Made by a program: the position numbers and the translations under genes. A stretch of DNA of 64,000 nucleotides, from contig JAUIHI010000018.1 of the NCBI GenBank assembly GCA_030432295.1, positions 61,793-125,792 on the forward strand, given 5' to 3'. This DNA comes from Anaerolineae bacterium. GTDB lineage: Bacteria > Chloroflexota > Anaerolineae > Caldilineales > Caldilineaceae. The notes beneath the pieces were generated by a model that made no database searches, was not told the DNA's origin, and was given only the letters and a program-made list of their open reading frames with translations. Shown in pieces: positions 16,693 through 25,768 of this stretch; within the stretch, counting starts at the first letter, position 1, and each line of letters starts with the position of its first letter.

Positions 16693-16700
16693 TTGGTTGA

Positions 16701-17279
16701 TTACTGATTTGGTTCGGCCAGCAGTGTCTCGCGCAGGCTTTCCAGCGACTCTTTCTTGGGCAGGTAGAATTTATTGATCTCCCAACCGCTGGCAAAATAG
16801 GTGGCGGGGAGCAGCAGCAGCATTGCCAGGCTCCACAGGGGCTTGCCATTAAGCCATACAACGACAGAGCCAACAGCCACAATGGGCAGCAGATACCAGA
16901 GGATCATCCGCCGGGCCTGGCGGATTAGCTGGTTGATCTGCCAGAGCGCTTTCTCCAATTCCCCCAACAGTGTAGACGCGAAACCCACTTCGGCCCGTTT
17001 GCGCGTCTGCTGGGCATAGACAGCAATGGCAAAGTAGACAAAGTAGAGTGCCGGAAAGGCATATTCGTAGGCAGGGCCGGCACCTCTCCACGTGTCCACC
17101 ACAAGCACAATCCCCACCAGCAGATTGATGGCGATCATCACCCATTCCACCATCCCAACCAGATGGTCGACCGAGCGGCTCTTGCGCCGAATCTGCCCAA
17201 AAAGCGCGTCTTCGTTGATGGCGTAGAGCTTCTGATTGCTTTGGCTATCCCAGATCACTTTCATTTCGTCAAACTCCAT
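16701..17279 (-). CDS. Membrane protein downstream of ECF sigma factor
   Basis: 192 residues from ATG 17279, preceded by AGGAG; the frame is open further upstream, but that part overlaps the sigma gene. Four hydrophobic segments lie in two pairs (MVEWVMIAINLLVGIVLVV, YAFPALYFVYFAIAVY; MILWYLLPIVAVGSVVV, SLAMLLLLPATYFASG), separated by a charged helical region. A cytoplasmic N-terminus of about 45 residues (MEFDEMKVIWDSQSNQKLYA) precedes them. Position 25 bases after an ECF sigma gene suggests an anti-sigma or sensing partner; the sequence itself does not prove it. Confidence 0.7.
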   Translation of the reverse strand: MEFDEMKVIWDSQSNQKLYAINEDALFGQIRRKSRSVDHLVGMVEWVMIAINLLVGIVLVVDTWRGAGPAYEYAFPALYFVYFAIAVYAQQTRKRAEVGFASTLLGELEKALWQINQLIRQARRMILWYLLPIVAVGSVVVWLNGKPLWSLAMLLLLPATYFASGWEINKFYLPKKESLESLRETLLAEPNQ

Positions 17280-17304
17280 TTTGGTCACTCTCCTGTGAAC
17301 TGCG

Positions 17305-17790
17305 TCAGACTTCACTGCGGAGCTTCTGTTTGATGCGGTGAATTTTGACGCCCACATTACTCTCCGAAATGCCCACCATCTCCGCCATCTCTCTGTAGCT
17401 GAAACCATCCAGCAAGAGCAGACAGAGCGAGCGATCTACCGGTTCCAGCCCGGCGATCTGATCGTAGAGCCAATCCAGCCGTTCGTCGATAGGTTCGGCT
17501 CGAATGGTGAGTGTATATTCCACTGCGGCCAGTGGCTGAGTCGCTGGCTGCCGCTTCTCTCTGCGTGTCCAGGCCAGGGCCGCGTAGAGCGCCACTCGAT
17601 ATATCCACGTGGATGCTTTGGATTCACCGCGAAAGTCGGGGATCGACTTCCACACCTGCAACGAAATCTCCTGGAACAGATCGTCCTGATCAGCTGGGGT
17701 GAAGGCATAGGCGCGCACGATTTTGAAGAATATTCCCCTGTGCTCACCCAGCCACTGCTCAAAGATGCGTCTCTGTTCGCGTTCGGTCAT
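17305..17790 (-). CDS. ECF-type RNA polymerase sigma factor
   Basis: 161 residues. Region 2 is recognisable in FTPADQDDLFQEISLQVWKS (about 30-49) with the STWIYRVALYAAL segment after it. Region 4 is LCLLLLDGFSYREMAEMVGI with SESNVGVKIHRIKQKL as the recognition helix. A stand-alone group IV sigma directs polymerase to a small regulon in response to an outside signal. The next gene on the strand codes for a membrane protein that may hold it inactive. Start ATG 17790. Confidence 0.9.
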   Translation of the reverse strand: MTEREQRRIFEQWLGEHRGIFFKIVRAYAFTPADQDDLFQEISLQVWKSIPDFRGESKASTWIYRVALYAALAWTRREKRQPATQPLAAVEYTLTIRAEPIDERLDWLYDQIAGLEPVDRSLCLLLLDGFSYREMAEMVGISESNVGVKIHRIKQKLRSEV

Positions 17791-17954
17791 TCGTTATCTG
17801 TCCGGTGAGTTTTCGTTCCCCCTGCAATCATTAGTGACAGAAGCCGCGGGATTTCTTACAGGGGGGGAAAAACTGGGGAGAATTGGGGCATACAGATCGC
17901 GCGGAGGACGTGGATATGCACAGAAGAAGGCTATGCGGCATCAATACCGCACAG

Positions 17955-18017
17955 CCTTCCGGGAAGCGACCACAAAATCAGGGAGGATGCAAAGCGGTTT
18001 GGCCGCTTCCCGGAAGG
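17955..18017. repeat. 14-bp inverted repeat in the 17791-18049 gap
   Basis: CCTTCCGGGAAGCG (17955-17968) is matched exactly by CGCTTCCCGGAAGG (18004-18017) across 35 bases. It lies after the acetyltransferase stop on the minus strand, where it could stop transcription before the sigma factor gene. I see nothing else in the gap. Confidence 0.5.
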
Positions 18018-18049
18018 TCGAAATCGTAGACTGATTTGAGCATCAGTCC

Positions 18050-18691
18050 TTACTCTTCACTGCCCACGTCCATACCTCGGCCCAGCACATCAAACGCCCG
18101 GATTTTTGCCGCGGCCCCGGGGCTGCCAGGGAATTCGTCGGCAAAGAGCGACCAAAGCATCGTACCTTCGACTTTGCCCAGGGGTGTTGTGCGACGTTTG
18201 CGCAGGGTGGCCTCGTGGGTATAGCCCAGTTTGCGGGGCACAGACGCGCTGCGCACATTGTTGGGATCGCAGTGAATCTCCACCCAATCGACCCGATGAA
18301 TGGCAAAGGCCACTTTCGTCAAGGCCGCGCTGATCTCCGTGGCCAGCCCCCGGTTGATGTAGTCCACGTGAATCCAGTAGCCGATCTCCAGACAGTTGCC
18401 CCCATCCCGCCGGTGCAGCCCCGTGCCGCCGATGACCGCGCTCTCGTCCCGGTTGAAAATGCCGTAGACGAATTCCTCGTCTCTGTCGAAGCTGGCGCGC
18501 ATGGCACGCAGAAAGGCAGCCCGCTCGTCCAGACCCTTCGGCTCACTGGCGGCCCAGGGCATCCATTCCTGCAAATGTGCCAGGCTGGCTTCGATGGCAG
18601 CCGAGAGCAGAGGGGCATCCGCTGGCCGCCAGCAGCGCAGAACAGTTCGTTCGGTTTCAATGCGATAGGCTGGTTTCGTTTTGTGTTTCAA
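18050..18691 (-). CDS. RimJ/RimL-type GNAT acetyltransferase
   Basis: 213 residues. TERTVLRCWRPADAPLLSAA at the N-terminus, GIFNRDESAVIGGTGL, LEIGYWIHVDYINRGLATEI (motif A region) and NNVRSASVPRKLGYTHEATL in the C-terminal half are typical of the ribosomal-protein acetyltransferase-like branch of GNAT. The substrate could be a protein N-terminus, an antibiotic or a small amine. The start ATG overlaps the stop of the upstream SDR gene (ATGA, 18688-18691), so the two are translationally coupled. Confidence 0.82.
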   Translation of the reverse strand: MKHKTKPAYRIETERTVLRCWRPADAPLLSAAIEASLAHLQEWMPWAASEPKGLDERAAFLRAMRASFDRDEEFVYGIFNRDESAVIGGTGLHRRDGGNCLEIGYWIHVDYINRGLATEISAALTKVAFAIHRVDWVEIHCDPNNVRSASVPRKLGYTHEATLRKRRTTPLGKVEGTMLWSLFADEFPGSPGAAAKIRAFDVLGRGMDVGSEE

Positions 18692-19458
18692 TGCACCGTC
18701 CAGCCTCCGTCGATCGTCACCCCCGCACCGGTGACAAAGCTGGCCGCGTCGCTGGCCAGAAAGACCGCCAGCCCGCCGATTTCGTCCAGATTTCCCCAGC
18801 GCCCCAGAGGAATCTTGGCGATGAACTCACTGTATTTCACTGGGTCCTCTTTCAGCGGTGTGTTCATTTCTGTGGCAAAGGGGCCAGGCAGCATTGTGTT
18901 GACAGTAATCCCATAGGGTGCCCATTCCAGGGCCAGGGCACGGGACATCTGCAACACCGCGCCTTTGCTGCTGGTGTAGGGGGTGCGGTCGGCCAGGGCG
19001 ATGACGGAAAGGGTGGAGCCGATGTTGATGACCCGTCCGTACTCCTGGGCTTTCAAATGGCCTGCGGCGGCCCGGCAGACATTCCAGACGCCCACAACAT
19101 TTGTCTCCAGCACTTTGCGGAAATCCTCTGGCGTCAGTTCGTCAATTGCCCCGCGGATGTTAATGCCCGCGTTGTTGACCAGAATGTGCAGTCCGCCCAA
19201 ATCAGCGATCACCTGCTGGACGACACTCGTTGTCTCGGCGCTGCTGCTCACATCACAGGCATAGCCCCGCACATTGCGGCCAGTGGCTTGGGCGATCTCA
19301 GCGGCGGCCTCGTCGGCCCGCTGTTGATCCCGGCTGGTCAGGGCCACATCTGCGCCCGCCTCAGCCAGGGCCAGGGCCATCTGCTGCCCCAGCCCCCGGT
19401 TGCCGCCAGTGACGAGGGCCACGCGGCCGGTCAGGTTGAATTTATCGAGAATGGGCAT
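18688..19458 (-). CDS. Classical SDR oxidoreductase (gluconate 5-dehydrogenase-like)
   Basis: 256 residues from ATG 19458 ([18 protein letters not shown]), with AAGGA upstream. [12 protein letters not shown] is the NAD(P) site, LVNNAG the structural motif, INIGSTLS the catalytic Ser and YTSSKGAV the YxxxK pair; [13 protein letters not shown] is the usual C-terminus. The overall pattern is close to gluconate 5-dehydrogenase and 2-deoxy-gluconate dehydrogenase, but substrate calls in this family are weak. It is coupled to a GNAT gene. Confidence 0.85.
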   Translation of the reverse strand: MPILDKFNLTGRVALVTGGNRGLGQQMALALAEAGADVALTSRDQQRADEAAAEIAQATGRNVRGYACDVSSSAETTSVVQQVIADLGGLHILVNNAGINIRGAIDELTPEDFRKVLETNVVGVWNVCRAAAGHLKAQEYGRVINIGSTLSVIALADRTPYTSSKGAVLQMSRALALEWAPYGITVNTMLPGPFATEMNTPLKEDPVKYSEFIAKIPLGRWGNLDEIGGLAVFLASDAASFVTGAGVTIDGGWTVH

Positions 19459-19872
19459 GAGTACGAAAGTCCTTTCGGATTGAAGAATCATCAGTGAACA
19501 GTGAACAGTGAGCAGTAATCAGTGACGTGCCGCCAGCGTGCCTGCTACTGATGACTGTTTACTGCTTACCCTTCTTATCATACCCTCCCCCCGCGCCCAA
19601 AAGCAATCTTGTTTTCCCGGCAAACGGGCAGTACAATAGAACGCGTGCCACATACACCCGATGGCTCTCGTTCCTATCAACGCTACTGGCAGGTCTGAAG
19701 CAGCGCTGGGCGCGTTTCACGTCATCCGCCAGGGATGGGAAAACAAAAATCTGGCCCCGTTGTTGCTCTGCGATCGGAAGAAAGAACCCTTCCGCCGCCT
19801 GGAACGGTGAGAAAATGTATCCGGTATTGGCTATTTCGTTGGGCACATTCTGTGCGCAAAAGGAGGCGATCT
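19459..19872. other. 414-bp gap with CAGTGAACAGTGA-type repeat
   Basis: Between divergent genes. Tandem CAGTGAACAGTGAACAGTGA units (from about 19492) are mirrored imperfectly by ACTGATGACTGTTTACTGCT (about 19546-19565). The rest holds no frame with coding character that I trust; any promoters for the two flanking genes should lie here, but I see no clear -35/-10 pair. Confidence 0.5.
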
Positions 19873-20520
19873 TTGAAGACAATTCCCCATGCAACGATTC
19901 CGGCTGTACCCCCCGACTGGGACCCCAGCGCGCCCTGGGAAAGCTGGCCCTGGGCCGATGTAGCGATGCTCCCGCCTCTGCGTTTGGCCGACGGCAGCGG
20001 ACTGGCCCGACAGCAGACCGCCGTGCGCATCTGCTACGACGCAACCGCGTTGTATGTGCGTTTTGACTGCAACGATCGGGACATCTGGGGAACTTTCACC
20101 CAGCGGGACGACCCCATCTACGACGAGGAAGTGGTGGAGGTCTTTCTGGCCGCCGGTGACAAGACGCCCAGCGAATATGCGGAGATCGAACTCAGCCCCA
20201 ATGGCGTGCTCTTCGACGCCTGGGTGCAGAACCCGACAGGCGACCGGGCGCAAATGGTAGTGGATACGGCCTGGGATTGGCCGGGCATCCGCTGGCACGC
20301 CCAGCGCGTCGACCCGGAGAAGCGATGGTGGGCCGCGCTGGTGCTGCCCTGGGCTGGGATTGGGCCAGCCGATCCGTTACCGACTGTCTGGCAGGCCAAC
20401 TTCTACCGCATTGAACGCCCCCGGCAGGAAGCCCCAGAGTTTAGCTGCTGGTCTTCCACCCTCACCGATCCCGCGGATTTCCATCGACCGGGCCGCTTTG
20501 GAACCCTCCACATTCAATAA
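19873..20520 (+). CDS. CBM9-like carbohydrate-binding-family protein
   Basis: 215 residues from TTG 19873, six bases after a perfect AGGAGG; no ATG in frame is as well placed. The sequence is one CBM9-like sandwich: YDATALYVRFDCNDRDIWGT (about 57-76), DPIYDEEVVEVFLAAGDKTP, YAEIELSPNGVLFDAWV and WWAALVLPWAGIG. Proteins with this domain alone are common beside glycan genes and usually bind sugars or xylan ends. There is no signal peptide, so it would be cytoplasmic unless the start lies elsewhere. Confidence 0.7.
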   Translation: MKTIPHATIPAVPPDWDPSAPWESWPWADVAMLPPLRLADGSGLARQQTAVRICYDATALYVRFDCNDRDIWGTFTQRDDPIYDEEVVEVFLAAGDKTPSEYAEIELSPNGVLFDAWVQNPTGDRAQMVVDTAWDWPGIRWHAQRVDPEKRWWAALVLPWAGIGPADPLPTVWQANFYRIERPRQEAPEFSCWSSTLTDPADFHRPGRFGTLHIQ

Positions 20521-20582
20521 ACCACAAAGGCACAAAGACACGAAGGAAAACCAAGAAATCTTCTTCGTGTCTTTGTGGTTAA
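20519..20582. repeat. AACCACAAAGGCACAAAGAC inverted repeat
   Basis: ACAAAGACACGAAG (20532-20545) is mirrored by CTTCGTGTCTTTGTGGTT, ending at about 20580. It spans the gap between the convergent CBM9-like and trmD genes, and could stop transcription from both sides. Same family as 14463-14543. Confidence 0.65.
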
Positions 20583-20672
20583 GAAGGCTTTTGCCTATTT
20601 GGCGATCCGCCCTACAGAATCAGCCGTTTTTGTGACCCCCCAGAAAGGGTGATAGAATAGCTCTGGTGTGGA

Positions 20673-21572
20673 CTATGCGTAGGCGGGATTCCAGTTGCGG
20701 TCAGCCAGAAAGGCCCGATCTGCTTTGGAGAGCTTCTCCCCAGCCGTGTCGAGCAACTCCGGGCGACGTTCCAATGTGCGCAGCAGGGATTGTTCCCGTC
20801 GCCAGCGCTCCACCTGGGCGTGATGGCCGCTGAGCAGGACATCGGGCACACTTTCGCCCCGAAAGCTGTGGGGTCGGGTGTAGTGGGGGCCTTCCAACAG
20901 GCCGTCGGTTCCAGCGGAATGGCTGTCCTGATGTGCGCCCAAGGCATCGCCCAGCGCACCGGGGAGCAGGCGGGTCACGGCATCGACAATCACCATCGCG
21001 GCCAGTTCGCCCCCGCTGATGACGAAATCGCCGATGCTGATTTCGTCGGTGACAAGCTGGCTGCGCACCCGTTCGTCCACCCCTTCGTAGCGCCCGCAAA
21101 TGAGCGCGAGCCGGGGGTGTTGGCTCAATTCCAGGGCCACAGACTGGTCAAAAGTGCGGCCCTGGGGGGTGAGCAGAATCACCGGCACATCCGCCGGGAG
21201 CGGGGCAGGGGTGGTTTCGTCCCAGGGGGGTAAATCCACAAAAGCCGCTTCCGGGGGCAGAGTCCAGCCGGTGGGATGGGCCAGAACCGTCTCCACTGCC
21301 CGCACAATGGGTTCCGGCTTCATCACCATTCCGCCGCCGCCCCCATAGGGTGTGCCGTCGCAGACGTGATGGCGGTCGGTGGTGTAGGAGCGGATGTCGT
21401 GCAGAAGCACCTGAATCAACGACTTGTCCAGAGCGCGCTTTAGAATGCTCTCGGAGAAGGGTCCCGCAAACATAGGCGGGAAGAGTGTGAAGATGTCGAA
21501 GCATATATTACGGGATGCAGTGTCGTGATCTTTGGAAAACGCGGTATCATCTACCGCTTGATTCTCATCCAT
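20673..21572 (-). CDS. trmD: tRNA (guanine-N1)-methyltransferase
   Basis: 299 residues from ATG 21572. The TrmD trefoil-knot motifs are present: [11 protein letters not shown] near 25-35, [29 protein letters not shown] and [20 protein letters not shown]. It methylates G37 of tRNAs that read CNN codons, using S-adenosylmethionine, and prevents frameshifts. Most family members begin just before FDIFTLFP; here some 24 extra residues precede it because no other start codon is in frame. The usual rpsP-rimM-rplS neighbours are missing. Confidence 0.93.
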   Translation of the reverse strand: MDENQAVDDTAFSKDHDTASRNICFDIFTLFPPMFAGPFSESILKRALDKSLIQVLLHDIRSYTTDRHHVCDGTPYGGGGGMVMKPEPIVRAVETVLAHPTGWTLPPEAAFVDLPPWDETTPAPLPADVPVILLTPQGRTFDQSVALELSQHPRLALICGRYEGVDERVRSQLVTDEISIGDFVISGGELAAMVIVDAVTRLLPGALGDALGAHQDSHSAGTDGLLEGPHYTRPHSFRGESVPDVLLSGHHAQVERWRREQSLLRTLERRPELLDTAGEKLSKADRAFLADRNWNPAYA

Positions 21573-23228
21573 TTTGTCAATACTTTCAGTCTGTCCTGGT
21601 TTTTACGGCTGATTGCCACATCGATTGGCTCCTATAGCCGTTCCCGGCGAGAAGCGCAAGCACGCAGCGCATCCGCTGGCAGTTCTGTTTTGCGGCGAAT
21701 CTATGGCCACATTGTAGCACAGGGGCTGGGGGTCGAGAAGCTCGGAGTCGAAAAGCTGACAGGCGCAAGTGCTTGGGATAGCCCGACACTGCCCCGCCGC
21801 GGTTTGACCGCAGTCAGTCAGATTGGGATGGCGTCGGTGATTGTGCTGGCGGCCTGGGTCTATTGGCCGGGTGAGGCAGCCGCCCCGGCCATCTCTGCCA
21901 CATTGGAACAGCCCCGTTCGGCTGGGGTGGAGACCGAAAACAGCAGTCCACAGACGACAGATTCGTCCCTTCCCTCAGCAGCGCCAGCCACCAACTCCAC
22001 AGCGGACGCTTCGCCCCAACAGATTGCCGAGACCAAAGAACGGTTTGACGCGCTCCGTGCCGAGAAGGAATCGGCACCGGACGAAAACACCCACATCCAA
22101 TTGCCGCCGATTCCCCAACCATTTGGCGCGGAGATCACCGATTCCATAGCCCAGGAGAATACGGATACGGGCGGCGTAGAGATCCCTCCCGGGCCAAGCC
22201 GTCCCGGTGGATTGGCCGATTTGCTGACTTCCTTGGCCGATGTCACATCTGGCCCCCGGCAAAAGGTTGGCCAGATTGTGTCTGGTGTGGGTGATCTGGC
22301 GATGGGTATGGGGGAAGGTACTGAGGAGAGCAAACGAGTTCTGGTCCAGGCCCAGCCCACCAGTACCCCTCTGCCTCCGACCCCCACACCGGGACCGGCA
22401 GCCGTGCTGGTTCCCGGCCCCCAATGGCCGGACTTTACACCGGCAGCCGCGCCCGCGGTCGATCACTTCTGGTTGGGCCAGCCCCATCCATCCGGCTATA
22501 ATCAGTTCTACAGCCCCAACTATCAATTTGGCAGCACAGCCAACGCGCGCTACCGCATCCATCACGGGGTGGATATATCCAGCGATTCGGGTACGCCTGT
22601 GTTGGCAATGGGCGAAGGCGAAGTGGTCCACGCTGGGCCGGACAACCCCACACTGCTGGGGCCGTACAACAATTTCTACGGCAATGCGGTGGTCGTGCGC
22701 CTGAACCGCCGCCTGCCCACCCCAGAGGGGGATCAGGATGTCTATGTACTGCTGGGCCACCTGAGTGCAGTCTATGTGGAGCGGGGCCAGCAGGTGACGC
22801 CGGATGTGGTTGTCGGTGCAGTGGGGATGACGGGGATTGCGATTGGCCCCCATCTGCACGTGGAAGTGCGTGTCGGTCAGAACAGCTATCTCGATTCGGT
22901 CAATCCGGCTCTGTGGATGCAGAACCCGCCAGGCACTGGCAGTGTGGCGGTGCGGCTGTTGACCGCGGATGGCCGCTCGTGGAGCGATGCCCGGCTCAGT
23001 CTGCTGCGCTACGAAGGTGGGGGAACCCGCTGGGTGCGCACGATTGAGGTTTACCCGGACGCAGAAAACATCAGCGCGGACCCAGCTTGGGGCGAAAATG
23101 GCGCGTTGAGCCAACTGGCCGCGGGGGGCTATTGGATCGGCGGTGTGGTCAACGGCGAGAAGTTCGGCCAGAACATCACCATCTACAGCGGCGAGACCGC
23201 ATTTGTCGAGTTCCGCACCCAGCAATAA
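21525..23228 (+). CDS. M23 (lysostaphin-like) metallopeptidase with membrane anchor
   Basis: Up to 567 residues; the true start is uncertain because ATG 21525 would overlap the start of divergent trmD. TTG 21804 lies just before the single membrane segment [16 protein letters not shown] long Ala/Pro/Thr-rich stalk with [14 protein letters not shown] follows. The C-terminal peptidase domain has HHGVDIS (about 346-352), YVLLGHLS and GPHLHVEVR (about 443-451), giving the H-x3-D and HxH zinc ligands. It probably trims peptidoglycan or has a related envelope role. A terminal beta domain after the peptidase is extra. Confidence 0.8.
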   Translation: MIFGKRGIIYRLILIHFVNTFSLSWFLRLIATSIGSYSRSRREAQARSASAGSSVLRRIYGHIVAQGLGVEKLGVEKLTGASAWDSPTLPRRGLTAVSQIGMASVIVLAAWVYWPGEAAAPAISATLEQPRSAGVETENSSPQTTDSSLPSAAPATNSTADASPQQIAETKERFDALRAEKESAPDENTHIQLPPIPQPFGAEITDSIAQENTDTGGVEIPPGPSRPGGLADLLTSLADVTSGPRQKVGQIVSGVGDLAMGMGEGTEESKRVLVQAQPTSTPLPPTPTPGPAAVLVPGPQWPDFTPAAAPAVDHFWLGQPHPSGYNQFYSPNYQFGSTANARYRIHHGVDISSDSGTPVLAMGEGEVVHAGPDNPTLLGPYNNFYGNAVVVRLNRRLPTPEGDQDVYVLLGHLSAVYVERGQQVTPDVVVGAVGMTGIAIGPHLHVEVRVGQNSYLDSVNPALWMQNPPGTGSVAVRLLTADGRSWSDARLSLLRYEGGGTRWVRTIEVYPDAENISADPAWGENGALSQLAAGGYWIGGVVNGEKFGQNITIYSGETAFVEFRTQQ

Positions 23229-23270
23229 GCAACGCGTCCATTCCGTTTTCTTTACAGTTCAGGCGTCCCT

Positions 23271-23302
23271 AAAGTTCGACTTTTTCCGAAAAGTCGAACT
23301 TT
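23271..23302. terminator. Hairpin terminator after the M23 peptidase gene
   Basis: A perfect 14-bp stem AAAGTTCGACTTTT / AAAAGTCGAACTTT with loop TCCG, followed by further T, lies 43 bases after the stop. The same palindrome type recurs at 24890-24922 and 38251-38283. Confidence 0.6.
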
Positions 23303-23338
23303 TTACATTGCGCTGTAGCGCATATAGGCAAAGGATTG

Positions 23339-24058
23339 ATGGCAAAACGCAAACACAAACGCGAAACCGAACAGCGCTTTGCCCGTATCGCCCAAACGGT
23401 GGCCCAATCGACATCCCCTGTCAAAGACGCCGATGACGGGTCCAGGGGCAACCATCACGACGCGCCCCTCACCGACGACGAACTTTCCTCCTCAGCGGCT
23501 TTGGCCTCCCTCGCTTTTTCGTCCGACAGCCAGGAACTGACAAAGATGAAGAAGTTTCGTTTTCAGCTTCTCCATCAGTGGATTGTCAACCGCATCCAGC
23601 CCTGCCGGGTGGCAGATGTGGCAGGGGGCAAAGGGCTGCTGGCCTATCTGCTCCAGGAGAGCGGCTGGTCAGCTACGGTCATCGATCCCATCGAGCAGGG
23701 GCTTCCCAGCAAATATAAGGATTTGGAGAGCAGCAGGCAGGTGCGCGTTCAGAAGAACGAACGGGTGCCGCGTCTGAACTGCGAATTCGATCCAGGAATG
23801 GTGGAGGATTTCGACCTGCTGGTGGCGATGCACGCGCACGGCTGCAACATCCAGCTAATCGATGCGGCAGCTGAGTTGGGCCGGGAGGTGATTCTCCTGC
23901 CCTGCTGTGTGATCCACGAACCGATTCTGCCCCCGCCGGGGGTCCATTGGATTCAATGGTTGGCGGAGTATGTGATCGGGAAGGGCTTCGCTGTGGAGCC
24001 TTTTCGCTTGAATTTCAAGGGCCAGAACATCGGTATCTACGCCCACAAGGCTGGGTAG
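23339..24058 (+). CDS. Class I SAM methyltransferase-like protein
   Basis: 239 residues from ATG 23339. An N-terminal 70 residues of basic then acidic low-complexity sequence precede a methyltransferase-like core. RVADVAGGKGLLAYLLQESG (about 90-109) is motif I and TVIDPIEQG the post-I acidic residue. LLVAMHAHGC and REVILLPCCVIHEP resemble the TRM13-like and related RNA methyltransferase group, where a Cys-Cys pair also occurs. The motif I aspartate-glycine pattern is slightly irregular (DVAGGKG). The substrate is unknown. Confidence 0.6.
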   Translation: MAKRKHKRETEQRFARIAQTVAQSTSPVKDADDGSRGNHHDAPLTDDELSSSAALASLAFSSDSQELTKMKKFRFQLLHQWIVNRIQPCRVADVAGGKGLLAYLLQESGWSATVIDPIEQGLPSKYKDLESSRQVRVQKNERVPRLNCEFDPGMVEDFDLLVAMHAHGCNIQLIDAAAELGREVILLPCCVIHEPILPPPGVHWIQWLAEYVIGKGFAVEPFRLNFKGQNIGIYAHKAG

Positions 24059-24069
24059 CCGTAGACAGA

Positions 24070-24165
24070 AAAAAGCGGGACGCTGGTGGACGCAGAAAGA
24101 AATGATGTACACTGATAAAATCAACGGCAATCACTCGTTTCAGCGAAATCAGCGTCCCGCTTTTT
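24070..24165. terminator. 16-bp inverted repeat between convergent genes
   Basis: AAAAAGCGGGACGCTG (24070-24085) pairs perfectly with CAGCGTCCCGCTTTTT (24150-24165) across 64 bases. The A-tract on one arm and T-tract on the other suit termination in both directions between the methyltransferase-like gene and the Crp-type gene. Confidence 0.55.
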
Positions 24166-24169
24166 CAGA

Positions 24170-24868
24170 TTAGCTCTCGGCCAGTTCAAACAACGCCTCT
24201 TTGTCCAGCAATTGGATGCGCTTGCGCCCAATTTCGATCAGCCCCTGGGATTTCAGATCGTTGAGAACCTGTGTAGCCGTCTCCCGATAGGTTCCGACAC
24301 TCTCAGCCAGGTCCTGATGGGTCATGCCGGTCACTTCGTCGCTCTCTTGTTCGCTGGAAAGGCGCAGAAGCAGACTGGCCAGCCGGGCCGGAATGCCCTT
24401 GAAGGCCATACTCTCCAGCCGCTCTTCGGCCTCGCGCAGCCGCTTGCCAGTGATCTCCAGAATGCGCAGGGCCACCTGGGGTCGGCTCAAAATCAGGCGC
24501 TCCAGGTCCGTGCGGCTCATCACACAGATCAGGCAGTCCTCCACCGCTTCGGCAAAGGTGTTGTGCATCTTTGTGCCCAGCAGGGCCATCTCGCCGAAAA
24601 GGGTGTGGTCGCCCAAAGTGGTGATGACCAGCTTCTTGCCTTCCGGGCTGATGCGATAGAGCTGCACCCGCCCCTCTTTCAGGATAAAGAGCACTTCGCC
24701 CGGCTCTTCTGGCCGATAGAAAACCCGCCCCTTCTGTACCGTACTCATTGTGGTGATACGGTTCAAATCTTCCATCTCCCGGGCGGTCAAGTCCTGGAAG
24801 ACGGTCAGTTCGGACAGATACCGCATCTTTTCTGCCGGCTGTGAACCGGCCACACTTGCAATCGTCAT
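24170..24868 (-). CDS. Crp/Fnr-family transcription regulator
   Basis: 232 residues. The N-terminal cyclic-nucleotide-binding beta-roll has [20 protein letters not shown] and LFGEMALLG (about 90-98), and the C-terminal winged helix has [20 protein letters not shown] (about 182-201). There is no N-terminal cysteine cluster, so it is not an Fe-S oxygen sensor like Fnr. The ligand pocket GEMALLG lacks the RS pair that binds cAMP phosphate in Crp, so the effector may not be cAMP. The ribosome site is GGGGGAG. A palindrome lies in its 5' leader. Confidence 0.88.
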   Translation of the reverse strand: MTIASVAGSQPAEKMRYLSELTVFQDLTAREMEDLNRITTMSTVQKGRVFYRPEEPGEVLFILKEGRVQLYRISPEGKKLVITTLGDHTLFGEMALLGTKMHNTFAEAVEDCLICVMSRTDLERLILSRPQVALRILEITGKRLREAEERLESMAFKGIPARLASLLLRLSSEQESDEVTGMTHQDLAESVGTYRETATQVLNDLKSQGLIEIGRKRIQLLDKEALFELAES

Positions 24869-24889
24869 TGTTTATCTCCCCCATAGGGA

Positions 24890-24922
24890 GAAGTTCGACT
24901 TTTCTGAAAAGCCGAACTTCTA
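24890..24922. repeat. TTCGACTTTT palindrome in the leader of the Crp-type gene
   Basis: AGAAGTTCGACTTTT (24890-24904) faces AAAAGCCGAACTTCT (24908-24922), 14 of 15 pairs, loop CTG. On the minus-strand RNA the odd pair becomes G-U. It separates the thioredoxin-fold gene from the regulator and may end transcription of the former. Confidence 0.6.
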
Positions 24923-24953
24923 AATCCATTTTTTGCTTACATTGTGCCCCATC

Positions 24954-25286
24954 TTACTGGCTTTCCGGGGAAAGCCGGGCCTGTATCTCTTCTCTCGATG
25001 GATTGCCCAAAGACCAGAGACGGCCATTGAGCAGATAGGTCGGTGTCGCAAAGACTGCGTCCGGGATGGGCTCCGTAGTCTGGGAAAGGTCGACGATCCG
25101 CAGGTCTACGCCAGGAAATTCCTCCCGGATCCCATCCGCAATCTCATAGGCATATTCACAGAGCTGGCAATGTTCCACCACATAGATTTCCACCCGGTTC
25201 AGTGCTTCGGACTTTCGCCCCTGAGCCAACTGGGCATCAGCGGACCGCACAGGCCGAGACGCAGTTGTGGGATGTTCGCGAGTCAT
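24954..25286 (-). CDS. Glutaredoxin/thioredoxin-fold protein
   Basis: 110 residues. After a basic N-terminus the fold opens with RVEIYVVEHCQLCEYAYEIA, which has a CxxC (CQLC) redox site, and continues to VFATPTYLLNGRLWSLGNP with the cis-proline expected in thioredoxin folds. It should act in the cytoplasm on disulfides; the partner is unknown. AAGGA precedes ATG 25286. It is transcribed toward the Crp-type gene, with 85 bases between them. Confidence 0.75.
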   Translation of the reverse strand: MTREHPTTASRPVRSADAQLAQGRKSEALNRVEIYVVEHCQLCEYAYEIADGIREEFPGVDLRIVDLSQTTEPIPDAVFATPTYLLNGRLWSLGNPSREEIQARLSPESQ

Positions 25287-25768
25287 AGATGCCTATCCTT
25301 CCCTGTGAACAGTTCCCCATGCGCCTAACGCGCCACAGGGGATGAAAATTTTCTGTATACACGGATAGAAGAGAACACTGATTTTCAGGCTGATCTGAGT
25401 TCCTTTTAATCCGTGTTTACAAGCTATTTTCAGGGCAGAATCAGCCGGATACCCCCGGGCGCATGCGGGCAAATGCGGGCATTTGCCATGCCAAACCGGT
25501 ATCAACAGACTAACTTTGTGGAAGGCAGAAGTCCGTAACCCATCTTACCCCAGAATAGTATACCCCAGATTCTCCAAAAGAGGCCCCCGGCAGGTAAAGC
25601 GTGGGAGCTTCTTCTGGGAAGGTTCGTCTGTGCTATGACGGATAAGAGTGTTGTATACACGAATAAAAGAGAACACGGATTTCTGACCGATCCGTGTTCT
25701 CTTTTATTCGTGTATACAAGGCGCTTTCAGGAAAGGCCGAAATTCTCTGCTTATTTGACCGTCAATTA
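25287..25768. other. 482-bp gap with two related long palindromes
   Basis: No convincing gene. It holds an imperfect palindrome (25353-25423) and a perfect one (25651-25719), both built around TGTATACACG..AGAGAACAC arms. A smaller hairpin GGCAAATGCGGGCATTTGCC lies at 25467-25486. The 25651-25719 hairpin lies just past the purH stop and may end that transcript. Confidence 0.6.
25651..25719. repeat. 30-bp perfect palindrome with 9-base loop
   Basis: The arms 25651-25680 and 25690-25719 are exact reverse complements over 30 bases around the loop TTCTGACCG. A degenerate relative with the same arm order lies at 25353-25423. Confidence 0.85.

Noticed and set aside
24170..24868. Fnr-type oxygen sensor
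   Set aside because: The N-terminus has no cysteine cluster for an Fe-S centre.
25287..25768. Possible CRISPR-like repetition of TATACACG units
   Set aside because: Only two palindromes, inverted and not evenly spaced, without spacers of constant size.
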